Part shown: piece by piece, positions 26,204 through 35,427 of the stretch | Layout of the letters: each line of letters starts with the position of its first letter | Position numbering within the stretch: position 1 is the first letter of the stretch | Assembly (NCBI RefSeq): GCF_018613605.1 | Contig: NZ_JAGGPU010000022.1 | Coordinates: 1-64,000 of the forward strand | Origin: Pedobacter sp. ISL-64 | Lineage (GTDB): Bacteria > Bacteroidota > Bacteroidia > Sphingobacteriales > Sphingobacteriaceae | DNA: 64,000 nucleotides | Reading direction: 5' to 3' | Notes under the pieces: generated by a model | What the model saw: the letters and a program-made list of their open reading frames with translations, nothing else | Told to the model about the DNA's origin: nothing | Database searches by the model: none | Translations under genes and position numbers: made by a program

Positions 26204-26557
26204 ATGAACGAGGAATTTATCAGGGACATTTTCTACTTTGAAGAGTATTATTTGGATTTTTACGAACAGCTTAAGCCCAACGTAAAGAAAAAATTCAATT
26301 GGACTTTACAATTAATCGCTACACTGGAAAAAGTTCCCGAAAAATACTTCAAGCACATCACAGGTTCAACAGGGCTTTTTGAAATCAGGGTCGAAGTTGG
26401 CTCAGATATTTTTCGGGTATTTAGTTTTTTCGATAAGGGAAAACTAATCATACTTGTAAATGGTTTTCAAAAGAAAACTCAAAAAACGCCTAAAAACGAA
26501 ATCGAACTGGCCGAGAAACTTAAAAAGAAATATTTCGATGGAAAAGACAAAAAATAA
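26204..26557 (+). CDS. higB: HigB-like (RelE/Gp49 superfamily) toxin
   Basis: 117 residues from ATG 26204 (the frame also has a TTG one codon earlier). It matches phage-Gp49/HigB-type RelE-superfamily toxins: FYLDFYEQLKPNVKKKFNW, then LEKVPEKYFKHITGSTGLFEIRVEVGSDIFRVFSF, and GFQKKTQKTPKNEIELAEKL with basic residues that serve mRNA cleavage in the family. These toxins cut mRNA on the ribosome. The antitoxin gene overlaps its end by 20 nt, and toxin-first order is characteristic of hig modules. Chromosomal location next to a helicase gene gives no clear clue about acquisition. Confidence 0.88.
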   Translation: MNEEFIRDIFYFEEYYLDFYEQLKPNVKKKFNWTLQLIATLEKVPEKYFKHITGSTGLFEIRVEVGSDIFRVFSFFDKGKLIILVNGFQKKTQKTPKNEIELAEKLKKKYFDGKDKK

Positions 26558-26843
26558 ATTGACATCATTTGCTGACCATTTGGACAAAGAATATGGCAAA
26601 CGTGGGACTGAGCATAGAGAAACTTACGAACAAGAATTTGAGAGTTTTAAATTAGGAGCCATGCTTCAAGAACTTCGTAAAGAAAAGGGAATGACACAAG
26701 AACAACTTGCAGAAAAATGTGGTACTACAAAAACTTACATTTCAAGAATAGAAAATAATGCAAGCGACATTAGGCTTTCGACTTTAATGAGAATTATTAA
26801 AGTTGGACTCGGGGGACATTTGAACCTAAATGTGAGTTTATAA
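26538..26843 (+). CDS. higA: HigA-like antitoxin with Xre-type HTH
   Basis: 101 residues from the ATG at 26538, which overlaps the toxin stop by 20 nt; the longer frame from 26460 lies wholly inside the toxin and is rejected. The N-terminal half (DHLDKEYGKRGTEHRETYEQEF) is likely the toxin-binding part and the C-terminal half is a Cro/C1-type helix-turn-helix, LRKEKGMTQEQLAEKCGTTKTYISRIEN. It should neutralise the toxin and repress the shared promoter at 26153-26183. Confidence 0.88.
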   Translation: MEKTKNKLTSFADHLDKEYGKRGTEHRETYEQEFESFKLGAMLQELRKEKGMTQEQLAEKCGTTKTYISRIENNASDIRLSTLMRIIKVGLGGHLNLNVSL

Positions 26844-26870
26844 AAAAAAACATTACTTTATTTAGTTTAA

Positions 26871-29800
26871 ATGAGTGAACAGGTAACAACGCATCAAGTA
26901 TCAGAGCAAAATCCTTACGATTATATCTTAAAGGATTTTAACCTGAAAAATCTTAGCCAGATTGTTATCCTCAAACATTTAAGCGGATTGATCCATACGG
27001 ATGTTAAAGGCTTTTACCAACTTTTTCCAGAACAGATTGAGCTGGATTTTGCGGCATTTAGTGATGTGGCCTCCGGATTACCTTTCCCGATTGTTCAGGT
27101 TCAGCAGCATGAAAACTCGGTAAAGCTTTCTTGCCGATGTGCCACGCCGAAATATAAGCTTTGCGAACATCAGGCAAGGGTTTTATACAATATTCTTCAA
27201 CGCCAGGATTTACTTATTTTCTTTGATGCTAACCTGCGCAAGCAAAAGCTTTTGAAAATTGCAGCCGATTACGGGTTGGAAAAAGAAGAAAATCTTGATC
27301 TTCTTTTTAGCCTGAGCTATGAAAACGGTCAGCTTGAGATCAGACCGAAAATGGATGCCCTGCAACCATTCAACAAAGAAGCACAACAAAATTTACAGGA
27401 ACTTTTACTACCCGTAGCAAAACCTAAAGCAAAAGCGCAGGCCAAAAGCGATCAGGGTAAAATGATCTTGGTGTTGGGCCAGCACCGTTATTACAACAAT
27501 TTAACGGTAGAATTATTTGAGGCTGAAACCACCAAAGGTGGAAAAATTAAAAACCCGATAAAAGGAATTAACCCGGCAGATCTGCTTTTTAAAACCAATG
27601 ATAATGATCTGGTAAAATTCTATAGCGGAATTACCACTTTTCAGCAGAACTACAATACAGATCAAAGTGAAGCGGAGCTAGAAGCCTTAAAAGCTGTCGT
27701 GAAAAATCCGGAGCAGATCCCTTTTTATCTTCAGGACAGCAAGCAATCGGTCGTGGTTCAAGCCTCGACCATTGCCGCAGTTGATGTTCATTTATTGGAC
27801 GTAGATTTACGCCTTTCAGTAAACCAACGTGATGATTATTACGAAATTACAGGTCGGTTGATTATCGAAGGCAAATCTTATGAGCTGGATAACCTGGTAT
27901 TGGTGCATCAGTATTTTGTTAAACTTAAAGATCAGCTTTATTTGATCGGCAGACTGGATTTTTTACGCGTAATCGGTTTTTTTAAAAAGCAGAGCAACAG
28001 GTTAATTCTACATAAAACAAAATATCCTGAGTTTCAAAAAGTTATTTTAGTGCCATTAGAAGGAAGTATCCATGTCGATTATTCTTATTTAAAACCTGCT
28101 ACCAAAAGCCAGATCGAAGAAAAAGGTTTCGATCTGGAAAATGAGCAATTGATCTACCTGTCGGAATCTGAAGATTATATCCTCCTTACACCGGTAATGC
28201 GTTATGGGAACCTGGAAATTCCTGTGATGTCTAAAAAGCAGATCCAGGCGCAGGATAAATTGGGCAATCTCTTTACCTTGCATCGTGACGAAGCGGCAGA
28301 ACTGCAGTTTATTGGGAACGTTTTAAAGCAGCATCCTTATTTCTACGATCAGGAAACCAACGATTCTTATTATCTGCACCGCAAACGGTTTTTAGAAGAA
28401 GCCTGGTTCCTAGATACTTTTGAAGTATGGCGAAATAAAGGCATTCATATTTTAGGCTTTAATCAACTCAAAAACAATAAATTGAGTGAATTTCAGGCGA
28501 AAATTAATATCGAGGTATTAAGTGGGACAGATTGGTTCGAAACCAAAGTAAAGGTGAAGTTTGGCAAGCAACAGGTTGCGCTAAAGCATTTGCATAAATC
28601 AATCAGGAACAAAAGCAAGTTTGTAACACTTGATGATGGAACACAGGGCATATTGCCACATGAATGGATCGAAAAATTTGCTGCTTATTTTAGTGCAGGT
28701 GAAGTAACCGAAGAGGCTATTCTTACACCAAAAATTAAATTTGCATCTATCAATGAGCTTTATGAAGATGCTTTATTGGATGGTGATGTAAAGAACGAAT
28801 TGAAACTTTATAAACAGAAATTTGAAGGAACAGATTCGATTCAAGAGGTAGAGGTGCCAAAAGGTTTAACCGCAACGTTACGCCATTACCAGAAAGACGG
28901 CTTAAACTGGCTCAACTTTTTAGATGATTTTAACTTTGGTTCTTGCCTGGCCGATGATATGGGATTGGGTAAAACCATCCAGGTTTTGGCTTTCATTTTA
29001 TCACAGCGAGAAAAAGTAAAGCACAATACAAATCTGGTGGTTGTTCCGGCATCGTTAATATTTAACTGGAAGGCTGAAGTAGAGAAATTTGCACCATCTA
29101 TAAAGGTAAAAACCATTTATGCTGGCGAACGAACCAAAACAACTGATACTTTCGATGATTACGAAATCATTTTAACCTCTTACGGAACGCTGCTTTCTGA
29201 TATCCGTTTCCTAAAAGATTATCGCTTTAACTATATCTTTTTAGATGAATCGCAGCTGATCAAAAACCCAGATTCACAACGTTATAAAGCGGTTCGGATG
29301 CTGCAATCAAGGAATAAAGTAACCATGACGGGAACGCCTATAGAGAACAATACCTTTGATTTGTATGGGCAGCTATCATTCGCCTGTCCGGGTTTGTTTG
29401 GCAGTAAACAGCAGTTTGCCGATTTATATTCAACCCCTATCGATCAGTTTAAGGATAGCAGAAGGGCAGAGGAACTTCAGCAAAAAATAAGACCGTTTAT
29501 TCTGCGCAGAACAAAAGAACAGGTGGCGAAAGAACTTCCCGATAAAACGGAAATTGTACTGTACTGCGAAATGGGGGCAGAGCAGCGCGAAGTGTACGAA
29601 GCGAACAAAAAGGAAATTCAGGATTTTATTCTGGGTAAACAGGAAGATGAGCTGCCTAAAAGTTCGATGCACGTGCTGAAGAGTATTACCACCCTAAGGC
29701 AGATCTGCAATTCGGCCGCATTATTGGCTGATGGGAAATCTTATTTACAGGCATCATCAAAAATTGATGTATTGATGGAGCAGATTGAGAGCAAGGCCGG

Positions 29801-30257
29801 AAAACATAAAATCCTGGTTTTTTCTCAATTTGTAACCATGCTCGATCTGATTAAAAAGCAATTGGAAAACCGTGGCATTAAATACGAATACCTTACGGGG
29901 CAAACCCGTAAAAGAGCCGAAGTGGTTACCTCTTTTCAGCAAAATGCTGATATTCCAGTTTTCCTGATCAGTTTAAAGGCTGGTGGTACCGGATTGAACC
30001 TTACCGAAGCCGATTATGTTTATCTGGTAGACCCTTGGTGGAACCCTGCTGTAGAAAACCAGGCCATAGATCGGGCATATCGGATCGGCCAGCATAAAAA
30101 TGTAATGGCTGTGCGTTTAATCTGCCCTGATACCATTGAAGAGAAAATTATGAAACTTCAGGCCACGAAAAAAGACCTGGTTAAGGATCTGATCCAGACG
30201 GATGGAAGTTTATTCAAGAATTTGACTAAGAAAGAATTATTGGGGTTGTTGAGTTAA
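26871..30257 (+). CDS. SNF2-family DNA helicase/ATPase with SWIM zinc finger
   Basis: 1128 residues. A SWIM-type zinc finger lies near residues 87-100 (CRC...CEH). A long central region without clear homology leads to the SNF2_N domain: Walker A DDMGLGKT near residue 696, Walker B DESQ near 792, motif III TMTGTPIENN. The helicase C domain ends with SLKAGGTGLNLTEAD and ENQAIDRAYRIGQ (about 1033-1075). SWIM plus SNF2 proteins are frequent in Bacteroidota and Firmicutes and are thought to translocate on DNA, perhaps displacing RNA polymerase like RapA; the exact role is unknown. Starts 27 nt after higA and might share its transcript. Confidence 0.93.
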   Translation: MSEQVTTHQVSEQNPYDYILKDFNLKNLSQIVILKHLSGLIHTDVKGFYQLFPEQIELDFAAFSDVASGLPFPIVQVQQHENSVKLSCRCATPKYKLCEHQARVLYNILQRQDLLIFFDANLRKQKLLKIAADYGLEKEENLDLLFSLSYENGQLEIRPKMDALQPFNKEAQQNLQELLLPVAKPKAKAQAKSDQGKMILVLGQHRYYNNLTVELFEAETTKGGKIKNPIKGINPADLLFKTNDNDLVKFYSGITTFQQNYNTDQSEAELEALKAVVKNPEQIPFYLQDSKQSVVVQASTIAAVDVHLLDVDLRLSVNQRDDYYEITGRLIIEGKSYELDNLVLVHQYFVKLKDQLYLIGRLDFLRVIGFFKKQSNRLILHKTKYPEFQKVILVPLEGSIHVDYSYLKPATKSQIEEKGFDLENEQLIYLSESEDYILLTPVMRYGNLEIPVMSKKQIQAQDKLGNLFTLHRDEAAELQFIGNVLKQHPYFYDQETNDSYYLHRKRFLEEAWFLDTFEVWRNKGIHILGFNQLKNNKLSEFQAKINIEVLSGTDWFETKVKVKFGKQQVALKHLHKSIRNKSKFVTLDDGTQGILPHEWIEKFAAYFSAGEVTEEAILTPKIKFASINELYEDALLDGDVKNELKLYKQKFEGTDSIQEVEVPKGLTATLRHYQKDGLNWLNFLDDFNFGSCLADDMGLGKTIQVLAFILSQREKVKHNTNLVVVPASLIFNWKAEVEKFAPSIKVKTIYAGERTKTTDTFDDYEIILTSYGTLLSDIRFLKDYRFNYIFLDESQLIKNPDSQRYKAVRMLQSRNKVTMTGTPIENNTFDLYGQLSFACPGLFGSKQQFADLYSTPIDQFKDSRRAEELQQKIRPFILRRTKEQVAKELPDKTEIVLYCEMGAEQREVYEANKKEIQDFILGKQEDELPKSSMHVLKSITTLRQICNSAALLADGKSYLQASSKIDVLMEQIESKAGKHKILVFSQFVTMLDLIKKQLENRGIKYEYLTGQTRKRAEVVTSFQQNADIPVFLISLKAGGTGLNLTEADYVYLVDPWWNPAVENQAIDRAYRIGQHKNVMAVRLICPDTIEEKIMKLQATKKDLVKDLIQTDGSLFKNLTKKELLGLLS

Positions 30258-30438
30258 ATTCATCCATGTTGTCATCCTGAGCCTGTCGATGGACTATGCT
30301 GATGAATCTAGTTTTGGTTCGTGAAGATGTCGTCATTCCCACACAGGTGGGAATCTTAAAGCTTATGGCATTACGATTCCCAATCAAGTTGGGAATGACG
30401 ATGCGACTTATAAATACAACAAGCAGTAAGTCAGTCAT
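30258..30438. repeat. REP-like palindromic spacer
   Basis: CGTCATTCCCA (30331-30341) pairs with TGGGAATGACG (30390-30400); within it GTGGGAATC pairs with GATTCCCA, so the 70-bp segment can form a cruciform with two inner hairpins. It is preceded by GTCATCCTGAGCCTGTCGA, a word common in such repeats. It lies between convergent genes and has no T-tract terminator. Confidence 0.65.
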
Positions 30439-31260
30439 TTAAGTCAAAACCTCAAACGCATAACCCAAAAACTCAGGTATATTAACACTTTCCACGATTT
30501 TCCAATCTTTCTTTTCTGCAATAAAATCAGGTTCGGCAAGCCCTGTGGTTTTGGCTGCATTAATATAGAAATCCATTTTTGCAGGATGGTTTGGAGAGCA
30601 GGCATTGTATGTTCTGCCGAATGCCTGTTTTTCCAAAAGCTTGACCGCAATCCCTACAGCATCTGTTTGGTGAATCAAGTTTACGGGAGCTAAACCATTC
30701 GGTACATTACTTTTTCCGGCAAAAAACCTCCCAGGGTTACGGTCAGGGCCAATTAAGCCCGCAAAGCGGATCACTGTGCAGTTTTCGGGAAATAGTTCTT
30801 TAAATAGAATTTCTGCAGCTAAAACGACTCTTCCTGAATCCGTATCAGGATGTGTCTCGCTGGTTTCATTTACTGTTTTGTTTTCATCAGCATAAACACT
30901 CGTCGAACTGATCAATACCACATGCTTCGATTTATCTTTCGCAGCAGCCAAAATTGAATCTATCTTTTGGGGATAATCAAGGAGTTCAGTCGAATTGCGC
31001 TTTGGAGGAATACAGATAAACAAGGTATCGGCCTCAAAAAATGCTGGATCGGCCATAACCGCTTCTGCCGTAAAATTGATCAAAAAAGGCTGTATATTTT
31101 CATCCTGAAGTATTGCTAACTTCTCCCGGCTTGTGGTAGAGCCCTTAACGGTATAGTTTAACCCGATCAATTTTTTGGCTAAAGCCAAGCCAAACCAGCC
31201 GCAACCTAAAATCGATATGGTTTTAATACTGTTTTTATGTGTCGTATTATCTTGAATCAT
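30439..31260 (-). CDS. NAD(P)-binding epimerase-like protein (YeeZ-like)
   Basis: 273 residues with an N-terminal Rossmann fold: ISILGCGWFGLALAKKL carries the GxGxxG dinucleotide motif. The rest follows the YeeZ-like branch of the NAD-dependent epimerase/dehydratase group, with VVLISSTSVYAD, VIRFAGLIGPDRNPG and NLIHQTDAVG. The usual YxxxK catalytic pair is not evident, as in YeeZ. Substrate unknown. It is the last of four minus-strand genes (tdk, crp-like, epimerase, this one) separated by 30-47 nt. Confidence 0.83.
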   Translation of the reverse strand: MIQDNTTHKNSIKTISILGCGWFGLALAKKLIGLNYTVKGSTTSREKLAILQDENIQPFLINFTAEAVMADPAFFEADTLFICIPPKRNSTELLDYPQKIDSILAAAKDKSKHVVLISSTSVYADENKTVNETSETHPDTDSGRVVLAAEILFKELFPENCTVIRFAGLIGPDRNPGRFFAGKSNVPNGLAPVNLIHQTDAVGIAVKLLEKQAFGRTYNACSPNHPAKMDFYINAAKTTGLAEPDFIAEKKDWKIVESVNIPEFLGYAFEVLT

Positions 31261-31307
31261 TGGCGCTAAAGATAAATAGTTGGCTTTATAATTTGCCCTG
31301 ATTCATG

Positions 31308-32276
31308 TCAATTCTGCTTTTTATACATGGTTTTTGATAATTTTAAAATGCCATCATAATAAGCAGTAGGCTTAAAGTTGAATGCCTTTTCAAATTTGGT
31401 AGAATCGAAATGATAATCATGATCGTACTGATAATACATTTCTACAGTACCCGCAACTACCTTTTTAAGTAAACCTACTAAACGTAGCATCAGTTTATTA
31501 ATGGTCGAATATTGAGGTTTGGTTTCATAAATTTTTGCAGCCATTTCTATAAAAGCTTTCCCTTTTAAGGGAGCCGCGGTTGGCAGGTGCCATATTTGGT
31601 TGCCAGAATCGGGTGTTTGTCCTAACAAAAATAAAGCTTTTCCAGCATCTTCAATGTAAGTAAAACTGTGTAGTGTATTTGGGTCTCCTATCCATTGAGC
31701 GCTATTTTTTTCTGCAAACTTATTGAGTACCATCATGTCAAAAAAGCTGTTCATCGAATCTGCTCCGTAAAAATCTGCAGAACGGGCAATGGTTACATTT
31801 ATTTTACCCGCTTTGGATTCGCTCATTAATTGTTCGGCTACCTTTGCCCTTACTTCTCCTTTTAAGCTACAGGGATGGTAAGGCGTATCTTCTGTCATTG
31901 GCCCATTTACCAGGCCATACATATAAACATTATCAAAAAATATTAGCCTTGCGCCTGTACGTTTAGTTAAGTTAATTACATTTTGAATAATAACCGGCCA
32001 TTGTTCTTGCCATACTTTGGCATCGTAAACCAAACCGGCGCACATGTATATTACTTTCGAACCTTCTGCTGCTGCGAAAAGTTCAGCTCCATTTAATAAA
32101 TCGGCCTTAACCCAGCTTACATTTGGGTTGCTTGTAGAAATTGGTTTTCGGCTAACCAATCTAATGGTTTCGTTAGTATTGATTAATTCTCTGGTTAGTG
32201 CGTTTGCTGTTGGTCCGCCGGCGCCAAGTATAGTGTGCATATCTTCGTTTTTGATTAGTTCAAAGTTATGCGGCAT
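31308..32276 (-). CDS. NAD-dependent epimerase/dehydratase family protein
   Basis: 322 residues from the first ATG, or 310 from the ATG at 32240 (MHTILGAGG), which places the nucleotide-binding strand at the N-terminus as usual and is perhaps the better start. The dinucleotide motif is LGAGGPTANALTRELI. Other features: VIYMCAGLVYD, FFDNVYMYG with the Tyr of the family, ARSADFYGADSMNS. It is an atypical extended SDR whose substrate cannot be told. The upstream regulator gene of the Crp/Fnr family, 37 nt away, may control it. Confidence 0.83.
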   Translation of the reverse strand: MPHNFELIKNEDMHTILGAGGPTANALTRELINTNETIRLVSRKPISTSNPNVSWVKADLLNGAELFAAAEGSKVIYMCAGLVYDAKVWQEQWPVIIQNVINLTKRTGARLIFFDNVYMYGLVNGPMTEDTPYHPCSLKGEVRAKVAEQLMSESKAGKINVTIARSADFYGADSMNSFFDMMVLNKFAEKNSAQWIGDPNTLHSFTYIEDAGKALFLLGQTPDSGNQIWHLPTAAPLKGKAFIEMAAKIYETKPQYSTINKLMLRLVGLLKKVVAGTVEMYYQYDHDYHFDSTKFEKAFNFKPTAYYDGILKLSKTMYKKQN

Positions 32277-32313
32277 TGAACCATAAAAACGTTAACAAAA
32301 GATAAGGATTAAT

Positions 32314-32919
32314 TTAATCCTTTAAAATGAGTGTGCGTTTACGGATACGCGAGAGTGAAACAGGGGTAATACCTAAAAAATTGGCGATATAGTGTTGTGG
32401 AACACGCTGGAAAATATCTTTTGCAGTTTTTTCAAGCGCAGTATAACGCTCTTCGGGGCTTTGGGTAACAAAAGCATTAAGACGGTCTTCAAAACAGCAG
32501 ATGTAATATTCAGCAACCAGACGGCCAAACCGTTCCATTTTCAACCCCAGCACGGGGTGGTTTAACATTTTCTGAAGATCGGCGTAAGCAATAAGAATAA
32601 GTTGGGTTTCCTCCAAGGCTTGAATATAGTTTGTACTCGGTACTCTTTTTACAAAGCTTTTATAGGCACTTACCAGCTCGTTTTCAAAACAGAAATAACC
32701 GGTAATTTCTTGTCCTTCTTTAACATGATAATGCCTTACAGCACCCTGAATAATAAAGGCAATATAATCGCATACTTTTCCTTCAACTACAAAATGTTCC
32801 TTTTTCTTTAGGGTAGAAAAACTCAGGTACTGAATTAAGATTTCCCATTCGTTGTCTTCGAAAGTTACGAACTTTGCTAAACCGGTTCTAAAAGCATTGA
32901 TTTTAAATTGTTTATCCAT
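32314..32919 (-). CDS. Crp/Fnr-family transcriptional regulator
   Basis: 201 residues from the first ATG (32919); an in-frame TTG lies 18 nt upstream. The N-terminal cyclic-nucleotide-binding-like domain (about 20-130) has HFVVEGKVCDYIAFIIQGAVRHYH. The C-terminal helix-turn-helix is QRVPQHYIANFLGITPVSLSRIRKR, the shortened form typical of Bacteroidota Crp-like regulators. No Fnr cysteines are present. A TACCTTTA box lies just upstream of the TTG (about 32941-32948), one base off the -7 consensus. Likely target genes are the two NAD-binding proteins that follow. Confidence 0.88.
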   Translation of the reverse strand: MDKQFKINAFRTGLAKFVTFEDNEWEILIQYLSFSTLKKKEHFVVEGKVCDYIAFIIQGAVRHYHVKEGQEITGYFCFENELVSAYKSFVKRVPSTNYIQALEETQLILIAYADLQKMLNHPVLGLKMERFGRLVAEYYICCFEDRLNAFVTQSPEERYTALEKTAKDIFQRVPQHYIANFLGITPVSLSRIRKRTLILKD

Positions 32920-32967
32920 ATCAATATTTAAGTCCAACTTAAAGGTACAGATTAATCAATCATGGTA

Positions 32968-33549
32968 TTATCCCTTGCTCAGATTATAGCAAGCCCTGCA
33001 TCGTGGCTCATAACTTTCCTTTTCGCCTAATAAAACGGTAGCTTCATCAGCAACGGTGCGGTAACTATATAAGGCAGGGTTTCCACAACAAACACAAACG
33101 GCATTTACTTTAGTAACATGTTCGGCAATGGCCATTAAGGCTGGCATCGGGCCAAAGGGTTTGCCTGTAAAATCCATATCCAGGCCCGCAACAATAACCC
33201 GTATACCTTTAAGGGCAAGTTTATTGCAAACATCAGGCAGTTCATCATCAAAAAACTGCGCTTCATCTATGCCAACCACCTGTGTATTGGTGCCAAGCAG
33301 TAAAATGGCTGAAGCGCTATCGACCGGAGTAGAGTTTATCGAGTTTAAATCGTGCGAAACCACAGCAGTTTCATGGTAGCGGGTATCGGTACGGGGTTTA
33401 AAAATTTCGACGTTCAATTTAGCAATCTGGGCTCTTTTTAATCTGCGGATCAGTTCTTCCGTTTTACCAGAAAACATAGAGCCACATACCACCTCTATAC
33501 TTCCCGAAAATTCGCCCCTTCTTCTAAAATTTTGTTCGCTAAATAACAT
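32968..33549 (-). CDS. tdk: Thymidine kinase
   Basis: 193 residues of the type II (zinc-binding) thymidine kinase family. Visible motifs are the Walker A GSMFSGKT near residues 23-30, the Walker B-like VVGIDEAQFF, the lasso region, and zinc ligands CVCC and CRAC near the C-terminus. It phosphorylates thymidine to dTMP in the salvage pathway in the cytoplasm. Starts at ATG 33549 and is the first gene of the minus-strand group; the divergent acidic-protein gene begins 123 nt away. Confidence 0.96.
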   Translation of the reverse strand: MLFSEQNFRRRGEFSGSIEVVCGSMFSGKTEELIRRLKRAQIAKLNVEIFKPRTDTRYHETAVVSHDLNSINSTPVDSASAILLLGTNTQVVGIDEAQFFDDELPDVCNKLALKGIRVIVAGLDMDFTGKPFGPMPALMAIAEHVTKVNAVCVCCGNPALYSYRTVADEATVLLGEKESYEPRCRACYNLSKG

Positions 33550-33672
33550 GCCTCTTTTTTTATTCCCCTATGTCCGTTCTATAATTTTTAAACCGAACAA
33601 ATATGGGAATTATGTGTTATTTTTGAACACATAGTTACCAACATAAATCGACTAAAAATTCGTTTTAATTTT

Positions 33673-34863
33673 ATGATGAACCAACAGGATATTTTCAGAA
33701 AGATCGGCAGCATTTTAACAGAATTAAATGAGCAATATCAGTTTTTAGCTCAAAATCCTCAGCAATTAAACGATTTGGAGCTGGAGCTTTTTCTGGCCAA
33801 TGCTCATTTTCTTTCTGATCATGTGAATGTCGTCAAAAAATTAAATACTATAGTAGAAGATAAGCCTGCTGAACCTGGAAATCATGCTTTGTTGGCCGAA
33901 CAAAATACCATTATACTGCCCGAAGTTGAAAAAAGTTATGTAGAAGATGATGAGTGTTTCGATCCGCAGGAACTGGAAGAAGTGGCTACTGCTCAGGAAG
34001 AGGAAGAACGTGTGGATGTGAAGCCCGAACAGGAAGTGCTGGATGATGAAATTATTGAAGAAGCAAAAGCCGCATCGCTTTCGAATAAAGATTTCTTTAA
34101 GCCAGACCAGGATGATCATACTTTTGAATTTGTATTGGGTACACACGATGAAAACGGCCAGTTCGATTATGAAGCGAAATCTGTTGAAGAAATTTTCGAT
34201 CGCCCTTTAAGCAAAGAAGAAGCCGAAATTTTAGCACGTAAAAAGATAATTCACGAAAAGGAAGAAACTTTATCTGTTCAGGAAGAGCCTGTACCAACTG
34301 AAGAAGATGAAATTGGTCCTGAACCTTTTTTAATTCCGCAGGAAGAAGAGGAAGAACCTTTAGTAATTGCCGAAGAAGAACCTGTTGCAGTTGTTAAAGA
34401 AGTAGAACCGGTTGCTGTGCCAAGTGAGCCTATTGAGGCACTGAAAGATGTGAAACTGGATGATCCCATTATTTCGCCGCCTGTTGAACAGGAGCGCCCC
34501 TTGTTTAGGCCTGAAGCAGTTCCGGTAAAACCATCTCCACAGCCTGAAGCGACTAAACCTGCACCAAGTTTAAATGATCTGCTTGCCAAAACAAATGGTA
34601 AAAGTGATGAGCCTGTTAAAGCACCTATCGCCGATTTAAAGCAGGCGATTAGTTTAAACGAAAAGTTACTTTTTATCAAAGATCTTTTTAATGGGTATAA
34701 TCTGGCCTATTCGGAAGTAATTGATATCATAAATAAGATGAGTAGTTTTGAAGCGGCAGATAGCTACCTGCAGAATAATTATGCGGCGAAAAATAACTGG
34801 GCCGATAAACAGGCTACAGTTGATCAGTTTTACGAGTTGTTGAACCGAAGGTTTAGTAGGTAG
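33673..34863 (+). CDS. Acidic protein of unknown function with conserved-looking ends
   Basis: 396 residues. The first 60 (IFRKIGSILTELNEQYQFLA...) and the last 80 (AISLNEKLLFIKDLFNGYNLAYSEVIDIINKMSSFEAADSYLQNN) look folded and helical. The region between, about 75-300, is dominated by Glu, Pro, Val and Asp and should be disordered. No catalytic motif, signal peptide or membrane helix. The C-terminal segment with LNEKLLFIKDLF recurs in many Bacteroidota proteins of unknown function. A TATTTTTG box (33618-33625) sits 48 nt upstream without a clear -33 box. Possibly a scaffold or adaptor; this is inference from composition only. Confidence 0.7.
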   Translation: MMNQQDIFRKIGSILTELNEQYQFLAQNPQQLNDLELELFLANAHFLSDHVNVVKKLNTIVEDKPAEPGNHALLAEQNTIILPEVEKSYVEDDECFDPQELEEVATAQEEEERVDVKPEQEVLDDEIIEEAKAASLSNKDFFKPDQDDHTFEFVLGTHDENGQFDYEAKSVEEIFDRPLSKEEAEILARKKIIHEKEETLSVQEEPVPTEEDEIGPEPFLIPQEEEEEPLVIAEEEPVAVVKEVEPVAVPSEPIEALKDVKLDDPIISPPVEQERPLFRPEAVPVKPSPQPEATKPAPSLNDLLAKTNGKSDEPVKAPIADLKQAISLNEKLLFIKDLFNGYNLAYSEVIDIINKMSSFEAADSYLQNNYAAKNNWADKQATVDQFYELLNRRFSR

Positions 34864-35427
34864 AAGCGATAAGCGTAAGGCGTTTAGCGCCTGGTCTTAC
34901 ACGCGCATCGTCATACTGAACTTGTTTCAGTATCCATTAGGCCCTGAAAATACATTACCAATGACAGAGTTCTAAAATCAGTCGTCATTTCGACTGGAGC
35001 GCAGCGCAATGGAGAAATCTTTGAACAATGTTAAAGATCTCTCCTCCAAAGGAATCCTAATGTTTTTCTAAAAAGCTGAAGACTCAGGGTGACGCATATC
35101 AACTCTGGCCTGATTATAAATGAGCCATTCCAATTTGTAAATCATTAGGAAATGAGTGTTCAGCATTTCATAGGTGCTGTAGCCCCGCCATCATTTCAAT
35201 CTTTTTGCGAAGTTTCTACACAACATAAATACCTTTTCTGCAAAAAGTATTTCTATTCTGTCGGGTTTATTAACCATGGATAGTAGCACTGCAGCCGCCA
35301 CCTAAACCCGATAAAAGCGACACGTAGTAAAGCGGTTAGCGGGAAGAGGCATTAATTTGAAATACAGGTTCTGCTTTCCAAAACATAAAAATCTAACGAC
35401 TTTGGATTAACGACTTTTGACTCCCGA
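34864..35427. repeat. 564-bp spacer with three repeat types
   Basis: First, ATACTGAA (34913-34920), CTTGT, TTCAGTAT (34926-34933), a hairpin of a family also at 51771 and 53623. Second, from 34982, CGTCATTTCGACTGGAG with CAATGGAGAAATCTTTGAAC, a relative of the large inverted repeat at 3302-3422. Third, 35165-35355, an element with CAGCATTTCATAGGTGCTG, CCCCGCCAT, TCGGGTTTATTAACC, CCTAAACCCGATAAAAGCG and TTAGCGGGAAGAGG, which matches the 18346-18577 element in part inverted. No gene or promoter was recognised; the flanking genes are convergent. Confidence 0.75.

Noticed and set aside
34278..34679. Antisense Ser/Gly-rich frame over the acidic protein gene
   Set aside because: Complement of Glu/Pro-rich codons; no start signal or family resemblance.
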